Shown piece after piece: positions 52,489-59,507 of a stretch of DNA of 64,000 bases. This DNA is from VRUE01 sp963716245. GTDB taxonomy: Bacteria > Actinomycetota > Thermoleophilia > Solirubrobacterales > 70-9. The position numbers were made by a program, and so were the translations under genes. How positions within the stretch are numbered: the first letter of the stretch is position 1; each line of letters opens with the position of its first letter. Where the stretch lies: assembly GCA_963716245.1 (NCBI GenBank), contig OY970300.1, forward strand, positions 1,984,001 through 2,048,000. Reading direction: 5' to 3'. The notes below the pieces were generated by a model that had not been told where the DNA came from, made no database searches, and saw nothing but the letters and a program-made list of their open reading frames with translations.

Positions 52489-53792
52489 CTCTCTCCCCCC
52501 TCCGGGTCGATCCTCGCGCCGACGCGCCCGTCGGCGAACCGCAGTCTGACGCGCTCGGCGGCGAGCGCGCCCGCGGCGCTGGTCACCGGCTCGCCGCTCG
52601 CGTCCTCGGCCAGCGCGTAGCCGCGCTCGAGCGTGCGCTCGAGGTCGTGGGCGCGGAAGGCGACTTCCGCCCGCAGCAGGGCCTCGCGCCGACGTTTCGC
52701 TTCAGGGCCGGCGGCCCGGCGCGCGGCACGGTCGAGGACGACGCCCGCGATGCGTCGCTGGAAGGCCGAGCGCTCGGCGACCCCGCGTTCGGCCGCCGCC
52801 CGGATCTCGCGCGTCTTCTGGTTGAGGGCGATCCGCTCGCGGCGCAGCGCCCGGGCGGGACCGCGCGCCAGCGCGCCCAAGTGGCGGGTGCGCGCGCCCA
52901 CCGCGCCCTCGCCGGCCCGCCGCAGCGCCGCGGCGCAGCGCTGCAGGCTCTGCTGCGCGGCGATGCAGTCGAGCGGCACGGCCGCCTCGGCGGCGTGGGT
53001 GGGCGTGGAGCAGGCGACGGCGGCGACGTCGTCGATCAGGGTCGAGTCCCGCTCGTGCCCGACGGCGCTGATCACGGGCACCCGCAGCATCGCCACGGTC
53101 CGGCAGAGGGTCTCGTCGCAGAAGGCCCAGAGGTCGGCGAGGCTGCCGCCCCCCCTGGTCACGACGATCGCCTCGACCTCGGGGCGGGCAGCGAGGCCCT
53201 GGATCGCGGCGGCGATCGCGGGTGCGGCGCGGCGGTCCTGCACCGGGGCGAACGCCCAGACGACCGTGCCGGCCCAGCCGCGGCGCTGCAGGCCGGCCAG
53301 CAGATCGCGGCGGGCGGCGCCGGACTCCGCCGTGACCACGCCGATCGCCCGCGGCAGGCGCGGCCGCCGCAGGTGTCCCTGCAGCTCGAACAGCCCCTCG
53401 GCGCGGAGCTGCTTGCGCAGCGCCTCGAGCCGGGCGAGCAGGTCCCCTTCGCCGGCGAGGCGCACGTGCGTGGCGCGGAAGGCGAAGCTGGGCGAGGCCT
53501 GGGCGCTGCCCCGGTAGTAGTTCGGGCCACCGCCGACGACGACTTCGGCGCCGTCGCGCAGGCCGCCCGGCGGGAGGTCGAGCTTCTCCAGGTCGTCGAG
53601 CCAGATCGCGCACGGAACGGCCCCCTCCGCGTCGCGCAGCTCGAAGTACGCCTGCGCCTTGCTGCGGCTGAGTCCCGTCACCTCGCCGATCAGCGCCACC
53701 CGCGCCCGCCGCCGCATCTCCTCCTCGAGCTTGCGCGCGTAACGCCCCACGGGAAACGGGCCGGGCAGGTCCATGGCCTCGAGACTAGTCAT
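52485..53792 (-). CDS. xseA: Exodeoxyribonuclease VII large subunit
   Basis: A 435-aa single-strand-specific exonuclease subunit. The N-terminal OB fold ('RVALIGEVTGLSRSKAQAYF') is followed by the catalytic domain with 'RAIGVVTAESGAARRDLLAG', 'VEAIVVTRGGGSLADLWAFC' and 'VISAVGHERDSTLIDDVA', then a coiled-coil region. The last third is Arg/Ala-rich and a little degenerate. First gene of the xseA-xseB operon; the ATG at 53792 is followed by an internal ATG six codons later. Confidence 0.95.
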   Translation of the reverse strand: MTSLEAMDLPGPFPVGRYARKLEEEMRRRARVALIGEVTGLSRSKAQAYFELRDAEGAVPCAIWLDDLEKLDLPPGGLRDGAEVVVGGGPNYYRGSAQASPSFAFRATHVRLAGEGDLLARLEALRKQLRAEGLFELQGHLRRPRLPRAIGVVTAESGAARRDLLAGLQRRGWAGTVVWAFAPVQDRRAAPAIAAAIQGLAARPEVEAIVVTRGGGSLADLWAFCDETLCRTVAMLRVPVISAVGHERDSTLIDDVAAVACSTPTHAAEAAVPLDCIAAQQSLQRCAAALRRAGEGAVGARTRHLGALARGPARALRRERIALNQKTREIRAAAERGVAERSAFQRRIAGVVLDRAARRAAGPEAKRRREALLRAEVAFRAHDLERTLERGYALAEDASGEPVTSAAGALAAERVRLRFADGRVGARIDPEGGER

Positions 53793-53810
53793 GGCCCCTG
53801 ACGCGCCGCG

Positions 53811-54164
53811 TCAGGTGCGGTGGCGTCTAGCCCACGCCTTGAGCTCGTCGAGCGCGGGGCCCAGGTCGGCCCCCGCCTCGGTCAGCGAGTAGGTGACGCG
53901 CACCGGCGCGCCGGGCTCCACGTCGCGCTCGACCAGCCCTTCGTCCTCCAGCTCGCGCAGGCGCTGGGAGAGCAGCCGGTCCGAGACGCCGGGCACCGCC
54001 CTGGTCAGCTCGCCGAAGCGGAGCGGGCCATCGGTGAGTGCGCAGACGATCGCCCCGGTCCAGCGCTTGCCGATCAGCTCGATCGTCGCGTGGAAATGAG
54101 GGCAGACGGCACCCGCCTCCTCCGCGGCGCGGGCGGGCTGCTCTTGACTGGACGTCGCATCCAC
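53811..54164 (-). CDS. HxlR family transcriptional regulator
   Basis: A 117-aa winged-helix regulator. 'CPHFHATIELIGKRWTGAIV' with the conserved Cys, 'LRFGELTRAVPGVSDRLLSQ' and 'DVEPGAPVRVTYSLTEAG' are HxlR features; HxlR proteins often respond to electrophiles or oxidants through the N-terminal cysteine. It lies just upstream of xseA on the same strand and is divergent from the MarP-like protease gene. Confidence 0.93.
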   Translation of the reverse strand: MDATSSQEQPARAAEEAGAVCPHFHATIELIGKRWTGAIVCALTDGPLRFGELTRAVPGVSDRLLSQRLRELEDEGLVERDVEPGAPVRVTYSLTEAGADLGPALDELKAWARRHRT

Positions 54165-54233
54165 GCGCCAGCCAGCTTACTGAACGTAAGCCCCCGGCCA
54201 GGATGCCCGGGCGCTGCCTGCTTGTATTCGCGC

Positions 54234-55376
54234 GTGACCGTTCTCGACTGGGCGATCGTCGCCTTCACCGTGGCGCTGGCGCTGTGGGGCTGGCGACAGG
54301 GGCTGATAGTCGGCGTGATGACGCTGGCGGGGTTCGGTGCCGGCGCCTTCGCGGGCGGTCGCGTGGGGCCGCTGCTGCTCAGCGAAGGCTCGCGCTCGCC
54401 GTACGCCCCGCTCTTCGCGGCGCTCGGCGCGCTGCTGCTCGGCGCCTTCGCCGCTGTCACGGTCGAGCGGCTGGCGCTCGGCATGCGGTCGCACCTGATC
54501 CGCGGCCGGCTCCTTCACCTGGCCGACGGGGCGGGCGGCGCCGCGCTGGTCGCCGCGCTCGCCCTCGCCTTCGCCTGGGTGTTCGGCGCGGCGGCCCTCC
54601 ACGCTCCCGGGGCGGGGCGCCTGCGCGTCGACGTCCAGCGCTCGGCGATCCTGCGGGGGCTCAACCAGGTGCTGCCCCCGTCCGGCCCGATCCTCAACGC
54701 GCTGCGCCGCGTCGACCCCGCCCCCTCGATTGCCGGCCCGACGATGCCGGTGGCGCCCCCGAACGCCGCGATCGCCCGCGATCCAAACGTGCTGCGTGCG
54801 GGCCCCTCCGTCGTCAGGGTGCTGGGCACGGCGTGCGGCCTCGGCGTCGAGGGCTCCGGCTGGGTGGCGGCGCCCGGCCTGGTCGTGACCAACGCCCACG
54901 TCGTCGCCGGCCAGGAAGACACGACGGTGACGACCGGCGACGGAGCCTCGCTCGACGCCGAGGCGGTCCACGTCGACAGCCGAAACGACCTCGCCGTGCT
55001 GCGCATCGACGCGGCGATCGACTCGCTGCCGATCGCCGCCGAGCCGCGGCGCGGCGCGACCGGCGCCGTCCTCGGCTATCCCGAAAACGGCCCCTACGCG
55101 CTCGCGCCCGCCCGTCTCGGCGACACCCGCTCCGTGCTCAGCGAGGACTCCTACGGGCGAGGGCCGTTCCGGCGTCGGCTCGCCTTCCTGCGCGGCACCG
55201 TGCGCAGCGGCAACTCCGGCGGGCCGATGGTCGACTCGCAGGGCCGCGTCCTCGGCACCGTCTTCGCCGCGACCACCTCCGGCCCGAACGGCGGCTACGC
55301 GATCCCGAACGACGTCGTGGAACGTGCCCTGAGCGACGTGTCCGCGCCGGTCGACACGGGTCCCTGCACGGGCTGA
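54234..55376 (+). CDS. MarP-like membrane serine protease (CvpA-type anchor plus trypsin-like domain)
   Basis: A 380-aa protein. Four N-terminal helices of the CvpA/colicin-V type (about 5-125) are followed by a periplasmic chymotrypsin-fold protease with the triad H222 ('TNAHVV'), D252 ('RNDLAVLRID') and S328 ('GNSGGP'). Cysteines in 'GTACGLG' and the C-terminal 'PCTG' match the pair that forms the regulatory disulfide in mycobacterial MarP (Rv3671c). MarP-type proteases support acid and oxidant resistance through cell-wall hydrolase processing. The GTG at 54234 fits the helix start; the frame is open upstream only across the HxlR gene. A penicillin-binding protein follows. Confidence 0.88.
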   Translation: MTVLDWAIVAFTVALALWGWRQGLIVGVMTLAGFGAGAFAGGRVGPLLLSEGSRSPYAPLFAALGALLLGAFAAVTVERLALGMRSHLIRGRLLHLADGAGGAALVAALALAFAWVFGAAALHAPGAGRLRVDVQRSAILRGLNQVLPPSGPILNALRRVDPAPSIAGPTMPVAPPNAAIARDPNVLRAGPSVVRVLGTACGLGVEGSGWVAAPGLVVTNAHVVAGQEDTTVTTGDGASLDAEAVHVDSRNDLAVLRIDAAIDSLPIAAEPRRGATGAVLGYPENGPYALAPARLGDTRSVLSEDSYGRGPFRRRLAFLRGTVRSGNSGGPMVDSQGRVLGTVFAATTSGPNGGYAIPNDVVERALSDVSAPVDTGPCTG

Positions 55377-55435
55377 GATCCGCGGGGCGCCCGACCGCGA
55401 AGTAGCCGCCGACCGCTTCCGCAAACTTCAGCATC

Positions 55436-57175
55436 GTGAGCAACCTGGTCTCGACCGAGGAGCGACGGCGGCGCATCGTCACCCGCGCGCTACCGCTTGC
55501 GCTCCTCGCCCTGGTTGCCTTCGTCTGGGGGGCGAGCACGGGCAGCTCCGAGTCGCCGGAGAAGCAGATTGCCGAGCGGTTCGCCTCGGCCTGGGAGCGC
55601 AAGGACTACGGCGCGATGTACAGCCAGCTCGACCCCGCTTCCCGCCGCTCGACGACGGAGGCCGACTTCGGCGCCGCCTACCGCGAGGCGGCCGAGGTGG
55701 CGACGCTGCGCGGGCTCGACCTCGGGGGTCCCGGCGACCCGGAGAGCCGCGGCGGCAGGACGGTCGTCGAGATCGACGCCACCGCGGAGACGGTGGCGTT
55801 CGGGGGCGTCGTCGCCGAGGTGGAGCTGCCGGTCTCCGAGGAGGGCGTCGCCTGGGACGCGAGCCTCGTCTTCCCCGGCCTGCGCGGCGGCGAGCACCTG
55901 GAGAGCGAGATCGACCTGGCCCCGCGCGCGCCGATCCTCGCCCGCGACGGCGCGCCGCTCGCCGAGGGGCCGGCGGAGGCGCGCGAACACCCGCTCGGCA
56001 GCGCCGCGATCGACGTCGCCGGCGAAGTTGGGATGGCCGACGCCGAAGACCTCGAGGCGCTCAGCCGACGCGGCTTCCCGCCCGGCACGCCGGTCGGGGT
56101 CAGCGGCCTCGAGCAGGCGTTCAACAGCCGCCTCGCCGGCAAGCCGGGCGGCCGGCTGCTCGCCGTGGGCGATGCGAGCGGCACCGAGCGGCTCCTCGCC
56201 GAGGCCGAGCCGCGCGCCGGCGCCCCGGTCAAGACGACGATCGACCCCGACCTCCAAAAGGCCGCTGTCGCGGCCCTCGCCGGCCGGCTCGGCGGCATCG
56301 CGGTGCTCGACGCGAGGCGCGGCGACGTACGGGCGGTCGCCGGCGTGGCCTTTTCCATCCCCCGCCCGCCGGGCTCGACCTTCAAGCTCCTCACCACCAC
56401 CGCCGCCCTGCAGGAGGAGGCGGTCTCCCTGGAGGACGAGTTCGAGATCGTCGACGGCGTCAACGTCGGCGGCCGCTTCATCTACAACGCCAACGGCGAG
56501 TTCTGCGGCGGCAGCTTCCCGGAAGCGTTCGCCGAGTCCTGCAACGCGGTCTTCGCCCCGCTCGGTCCCGAGGTCGGCAACGACAAGCTGGTCGAGACGG
56601 CCGAGCGGTTCGGCTTCAACGCGCCGCCGAGCCTCTACGTGGGCGACGTGGTGCGCGAGATGGACCTGCCCGAGTCGAGCATCCCGACCGAGATCGGCAC
56701 CGAGCTCGACCTCGGAGTCACGGCGATCGGCCAGGGCGAAGTGCTGGCGACGCCGCTGCAGATGGCGACCGTCGCGCAGACGATCGCCAACGGCGGCGTG
56801 CGCGAGCCGACCTCGCTCGTCGCCAACGCCAAGCTCCGCCCCGAAGCCGAGCCAGTGCGGGTGATGACCGGCAAGCTCGCCGGCCAGCTGACCGACCTGA
56901 TGGTCGGCGTCGTCGCCGGCGGCACCGGCACCGCCGGCGCGATCGCCGAGGCCCAGGTCGCGGGCAAGACCGGCACGGCCGAGCTCGGCCCCAAGCCCGG
57001 CCAAGAGGACGAGCCCAACCCCGAGCAGATCAAGGACGCGTGGTTCGCCGCCTTCGCCCCGGCCGAGAAGCCCCGCCTGGCCGTCGCCGTCCTCCTGATC
57101 GAAGCCGAAGCCGCCGGCGGCGAAGTAGCCGCCCCGGCAGCCGCCGAAGTGCTCTCCGCGGGCCTCCAGCCCTAG
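55436..57175 (+). CDS. Penicillin-binding protein, MecA_N-type transpeptidase
   Basis: A 579-aa membrane-anchored D,D-transpeptidase for peptidoglycan crosslinking. One N-terminal helix (about 17-33) is followed by an NTF2-like MecA_N domain ('IAERFASAWERKDYGAMYSQ'), a linker/dimerisation region, and the transpeptidase with S314-T-F-K317, S368-C-N370 and K511-T-G513. All three catalytic motifs are intact. The MecA_N domain separates it from FtsI and classical PbpA. It begins at GTG 55436, 59 bp after the MarP-like gene, and its stop overlaps the convergent lipoprotein stop. Confidence 0.9.
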   Translation: MSNLVSTEERRRRIVTRALPLALLALVAFVWGASTGSSESPEKQIAERFASAWERKDYGAMYSQLDPASRRSTTEADFGAAYREAAEVATLRGLDLGGPGDPESRGGRTVVEIDATAETVAFGGVVAEVELPVSEEGVAWDASLVFPGLRGGEHLESEIDLAPRAPILARDGAPLAEGPAEAREHPLGSAAIDVAGEVGMADAEDLEALSRRGFPPGTPVGVSGLEQAFNSRLAGKPGGRLLAVGDASGTERLLAEAEPRAGAPVKTTIDPDLQKAAVAALAGRLGGIAVLDARRGDVRAVAGVAFSIPRPPGSTFKLLTTTAALQEEAVSLEDEFEIVDGVNVGGRFIYNANGEFCGGSFPEAFAESCNAVFAPLGPEVGNDKLVETAERFGFNAPPSLYVGDVVREMDLPESSIPTEIGTELDLGVTAIGQGEVLATPLQMATVAQTIANGGVREPTSLVANAKLRPEAEPVRVMTGKLAGQLTDLMVGVVAGGTGTAGAIAEAQVAGKTGTAELGPKPGQEDEPNPEQIKDAWFAAFAPAEKPRLAVAVLLIEAEAAGGEVAAPAAAEVLSAGLQP

Positions 57176-57720
57176 AGGTCCAGCGTAACCTCGCCCGGAC
57201 CCTCGGGGCCGGGGATCTCGAGGACCAGGGGCCGGTTCTCGGAGGCTGAGGCGGGCAGCTCGAAGATCACGACCGAGCCTTCGATCGGGCCCTGCTGGGG
57301 GGTCGAGTCGAGGATCGGGATCTGTTCCTCGCCTTCGACTGCTTCACCGACAGGGAAGGCGTAGAGGCTCTCGCTCTCGACCGCCTCGAACTCCTGGTGG
57401 TCGGCGTCGACGATCTTGAACTCGTGGGCGAGCTCTTGGCGCTCGTCGCTCTCGTTCTGGACTTCGAAGAAGACGCCGAAGTAGGTCGATCCGGGTGGCG
57501 GCTTCGGCAGGCCGACGAGGTAGGCCGAGTCCTCGTTGTCGCTGGGGTTGAGGAAGCGGGAGAAGATGACGTTGTATTTCAGCTCGCCGAGCGTCACCGG
57601 CTCACCCTCGACGACCTCTTTCTCGTCGCTGGAGTAGCCGCAGCCGGATGCCGCGAAGGGAATCGCCAGGAGGGCGAGGGCGGCAAGCGCTGCAAGCGCG
57701 TATCGGCGGCGGCGGCTCAT
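57172..57720 (-). CDS. Lipoprotein with a DUF4352-like domain
   Basis: A 182-aa predicted lipoprotein. The signal peptide ends at A-A-S-G-C, and the mature part is a beta-sandwich ('YFGVFFEVQNESDERQELAH', 'FKIVDADHQEFEAVE') of the kind found in DUF4352/telokin-like secreted proteins. The ATG at 57720 directly precedes the basic n-region, whereas the longer frame from 57798 lacks signal-peptide logic and runs through a palindromic repeat. Function unknown. Confidence 0.8.
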   Translation of the reverse strand: MSRRRRYALAALAALALLAIPFAASGCGYSSDEKEVVEGEPVTLGELKYNVIFSRFLNPSDNEDSAYLVGLPKPPPGSTYFGVFFEVQNESDERQELAHEFKIVDADHQEFEAVESESLYAFPVGEAVEGEEQIPILDSTPQQGPIEGSVVIFELPASASENRPLVLEIPGPEGPGEVTLDL

Positions 57721-57751
57721 CGGCGGCGGGAGTCTATAAGGGCGAGGACCC

Positions 57752-57801
57752 GACGTGCCGCGAGTTGACCACCGTATGTGTGGGTCAAGTAGCGACACGT
57801 C
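57752..57801. repeat. Palindromic repeat family, copy 3
   Basis: Arms beginning GACGTGCCGCGAGTTGACC and ending GGGTCAAGTAGCGACACGTC pair imperfectly around ACCGTATGTG. The right arm, read in reverse complement (GACGTGTCGCTACTTGACCC), is almost identical to the left arm of the copy at 18438. It lies between the SRPBCC stop (57802) and the lipoprotein start. Confidence 0.7.
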
Positions 57802-58320
57802 TCAGGGGATGCCGGTTGCGTGGGCGTTGCCCCCGGCGACGGCGACGCCGCCCTGCGCCGGCGCTTCGGACTCGAGCAGGTCGCGCAGCCTGCGCAGCGC
57901 CTCCCGCCAGGCGCGCTCCTGGCGGAACGCCGCGCCGCTGAGGGCCTCCAGCGCCCTGTCGAGCGGGTTCGACGGCTCGGTCCAGTGCGCCACCTTCACC
58001 CGGGTCAGCGAGCCCGATCCGCCGACCAGCTCCCAGACGGTGCGGCAGGGGATGCGGTTGACGCGCCCGCCCTGGCCACGCTCGACGACCGCATGGGGCG
58101 GGTCCAGCTCGACGATCGAGGTGTCCATCCAGACCCGGCGCGGCGCCAGGGCGACGCGGAAGCGCGCTCCGGCGCCCACGCCGGTCGACTCGATCCGGGT
58201 CAGGCGGAAGTCGGCGAGGAAGTGATCGGTGAAGGACGGCCGCAGGGCGAGATCGGCGATCGCCTCGAAAACCCGCTCGCGCGGCGCGTCGATCTCGACT
58301 TCGGCGCTGACGGGACCCAT
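57802..58320 (-). CDS. SRPBCC family protein
   Basis: A 172-aa START-like protein ('VSAEVEIDAPRERVFEAIAD', 'GAGARFRVALAPRRVW', 'VWELVGGSGSLTRVKVAHWT'). It likely binds or modifies a hydrophobic molecule; no catalytic residues can be assigned. The ATG at 58320 gives a normal-length domain. It is divergent from the zinc-ribbon/FHA gene. Confidence 0.85.
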   Translation of the reverse strand: MGPVSAEVEIDAPRERVFEAIADLALRPSFTDHFLADFRLTRIESTGVGAGARFRVALAPRRVWMDTSIVELDPPHAVVERGQGGRVNRIPCRTVWELVGGSGSLTRVKVAHWTEPSNPLDRALEALSGAAFRQERAWREALRRLRDLLESEAPAQGGVAVAGGNAHATGIP

Positions 58321-58440
58321 CGGCGGCGCGATTCTATTCCGATGGCCGAACGAGGGAGATCGGCAAGACCGAGGGGTTTCGTCAGAGCGCGAGACGGGTA
58401 TCGGCCCGCCACGGCCGGGACCACTGCAGGAAATTCTTCC

Positions 58441-58469
58441 TTGCTCGGCTCGCGCCGCCGCCATATGAT
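58441..58469 (+). promoter_or_regulatory. Promoter of the zinc-ribbon/FHA gene
   Basis: TTGCTC (58441-58446), 17 nt, TATGAT (58464-58469). The predicted start near 58476 precedes GGAAGGAG (58488-58495), which places translation at about 58503. Confidence 0.6.
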
Positions 58470-58502
58470 CGCCCTGCGGAGGGCGTCGGAAGGAGCAGAA
58501 CC

Positions 58503-59072
58503 ATCTCCACCACCCTGACCACCCCAGGCCCAGTTGCAGACGAGTACGCGGTCGGAGCGTCACCCGGCACAGGGACCTTCTCCTGCGTCGGCTGCGGTAC
58601 CCAGCTGTCGCTGAGCGAGCAGGACGATCTCCCCGAGTGCCCCCGCTGCGGCGCGACCTCTTTCCGTCGCGACTCGATCTTCGAGGCGATGCAGGACCAC
58701 AGCGACACGACGGTCGAGTTCGACGCCGCCGATCTGGAGGCCCCGGCATGGCTGGACGAGGCGAGGACCATGCTGCCCGCGGGAAGCCGGCGCCTGGCCT
58801 ACGAGGAGGACGGCGAGATCCAGCTGGTGCGGATCGAGCGCGGCTGGACCCGGATCGGCCGCAGCGTCGCCGCCGACGTCCGCCTCGACGACCCGAGCGT
58901 CTCGCGGCGCCACGCACTGATCGTCTCCGAACCGGACGCCTCGCTGCGCGTGCTCGACGACCGGAGCCTGAACGGCATCGTCGTCAACGGCGAGCGGGTC
59001 GAGTCGGGCAAGCTAGGGGACGGCGACGAGCTGACCGTCGGTCGTTACCGCCTGTTCGTGCTCGAAGGCTGA
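58503..59072 (+). CDS. Zinc-ribbon plus FHA domain protein, apparent AUC start
   Basis: A 189-aa protein. A zinc ribbon (CVGC...CPRC) lies at about 26-47 and a forkhead-associated domain at about 110-188 ('WTRIGRSVAADVRLDDPSVS', 'RRHALI', 'DRSLNGIVVNG'), which binds phosphothreonine. The first ATG (58689) would delete the zinc ribbon. Upstream there is a promoter and a strong GGAAGGAG 7 nt before an ATC codon at 58503 (next residues S-T-T-L-T-T-P), with no ATG, GTG or TTG in that frame between. An AUC start or a base error in an original ATG is proposed. Phospho-signalling partners are not in the window. Confidence 0.75.
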   Translation: MSTTLTTPGPVADEYAVGASPGTGTFSCVGCGTQLSLSEQDDLPECPRCGATSFRRDSIFEAMQDHSDTTVEFDAADLEAPAWLDEARTMLPAGSRRLAYEEDGEIQLVRIERGWTRIGRSVAADVRLDDPSVSRRHALIVSEPDASLRVLDDRSLNGIVVNGERVESGKLGDGDELTVGRYRLFVLEG

Positions 59073-59117
59073 GCCCACCTGGAGGATTCCGCTCCCCGCC
59101 GCCGTAGCATGCGGTTG

Positions 59118-59504
59118 GTGAGCGCTGCCCAGGACCCCTCCGCCGCGGCCGAGCAGGCCCGCGCGCGCCTGCACGAAGAGATCGAGCGCGTCCGAGTCGG
59201 CGTCGAGGAGATGCTGGCCGAGCAGGGGGGCGGAAACGACACGGACCTGCGCCGCGAGCTGGACCGAATCCGCGAGGACACCCGTCGCTACGTCAAGAAG
59301 CGCGTCGGCAAGAGCGAGCGCCGGCTCGACAAGCGCATCGTCCAACTGGCCGAGCAGACGAGCGCCTTGGAGCAGCGACTCGACAAAGCAGAGCAGGAGC
59401 GCCAGTACGCCGAGTGGCGCATCCACACCAACACCGAGCAGATGCTCGACGGCCTGCTCCGCGAGGTCCGCGCGATCGCGGACCTGCTGACCAAGACGCG
59501 CTAG
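59118..59504 (+). CDS. Coiled-coil protein of unknown function
   Basis: A 128-aa protein that is almost entirely charged helix, with heptad-like coiled coil from about 10 to 105 ('RRLDKRIVQLAEQTSALEQR'). There is no membrane segment or known domain. TAGCAT lies 7 nt before the GTG at 59118, favouring it over the ATG at 59109, which overlaps that -10 box. It follows the FHA gene by 45 bp and ends 3 bp from the convergent gltB. Confidence 0.65.
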   Translation: MSAAQDPSAAAEQARARLHEEIERVRVGVEEMLAEQGGGNDTDLRRELDRIREDTRRYVKKRVGKSERRLDKRIVQLAEQTSALEQRLDKAEQERQYAEWRIHTNTEQMLDGLLREVRAIADLLTKTR

Positions 59505-59507
59505 CGA

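Noticed and set aside
53820..54233. N-terminal extension of the MarP-like protease to 518 aa
   Set aside because: It runs antisense through the HxlR gene and has no domain; the GTG at 54234 directly precedes the first helix.
57721..57798. Lipoprotein start at 57798
   Set aside because: That start lies beyond the palindromic repeat and adds 26 residues before the basic n-region of the signal peptide.
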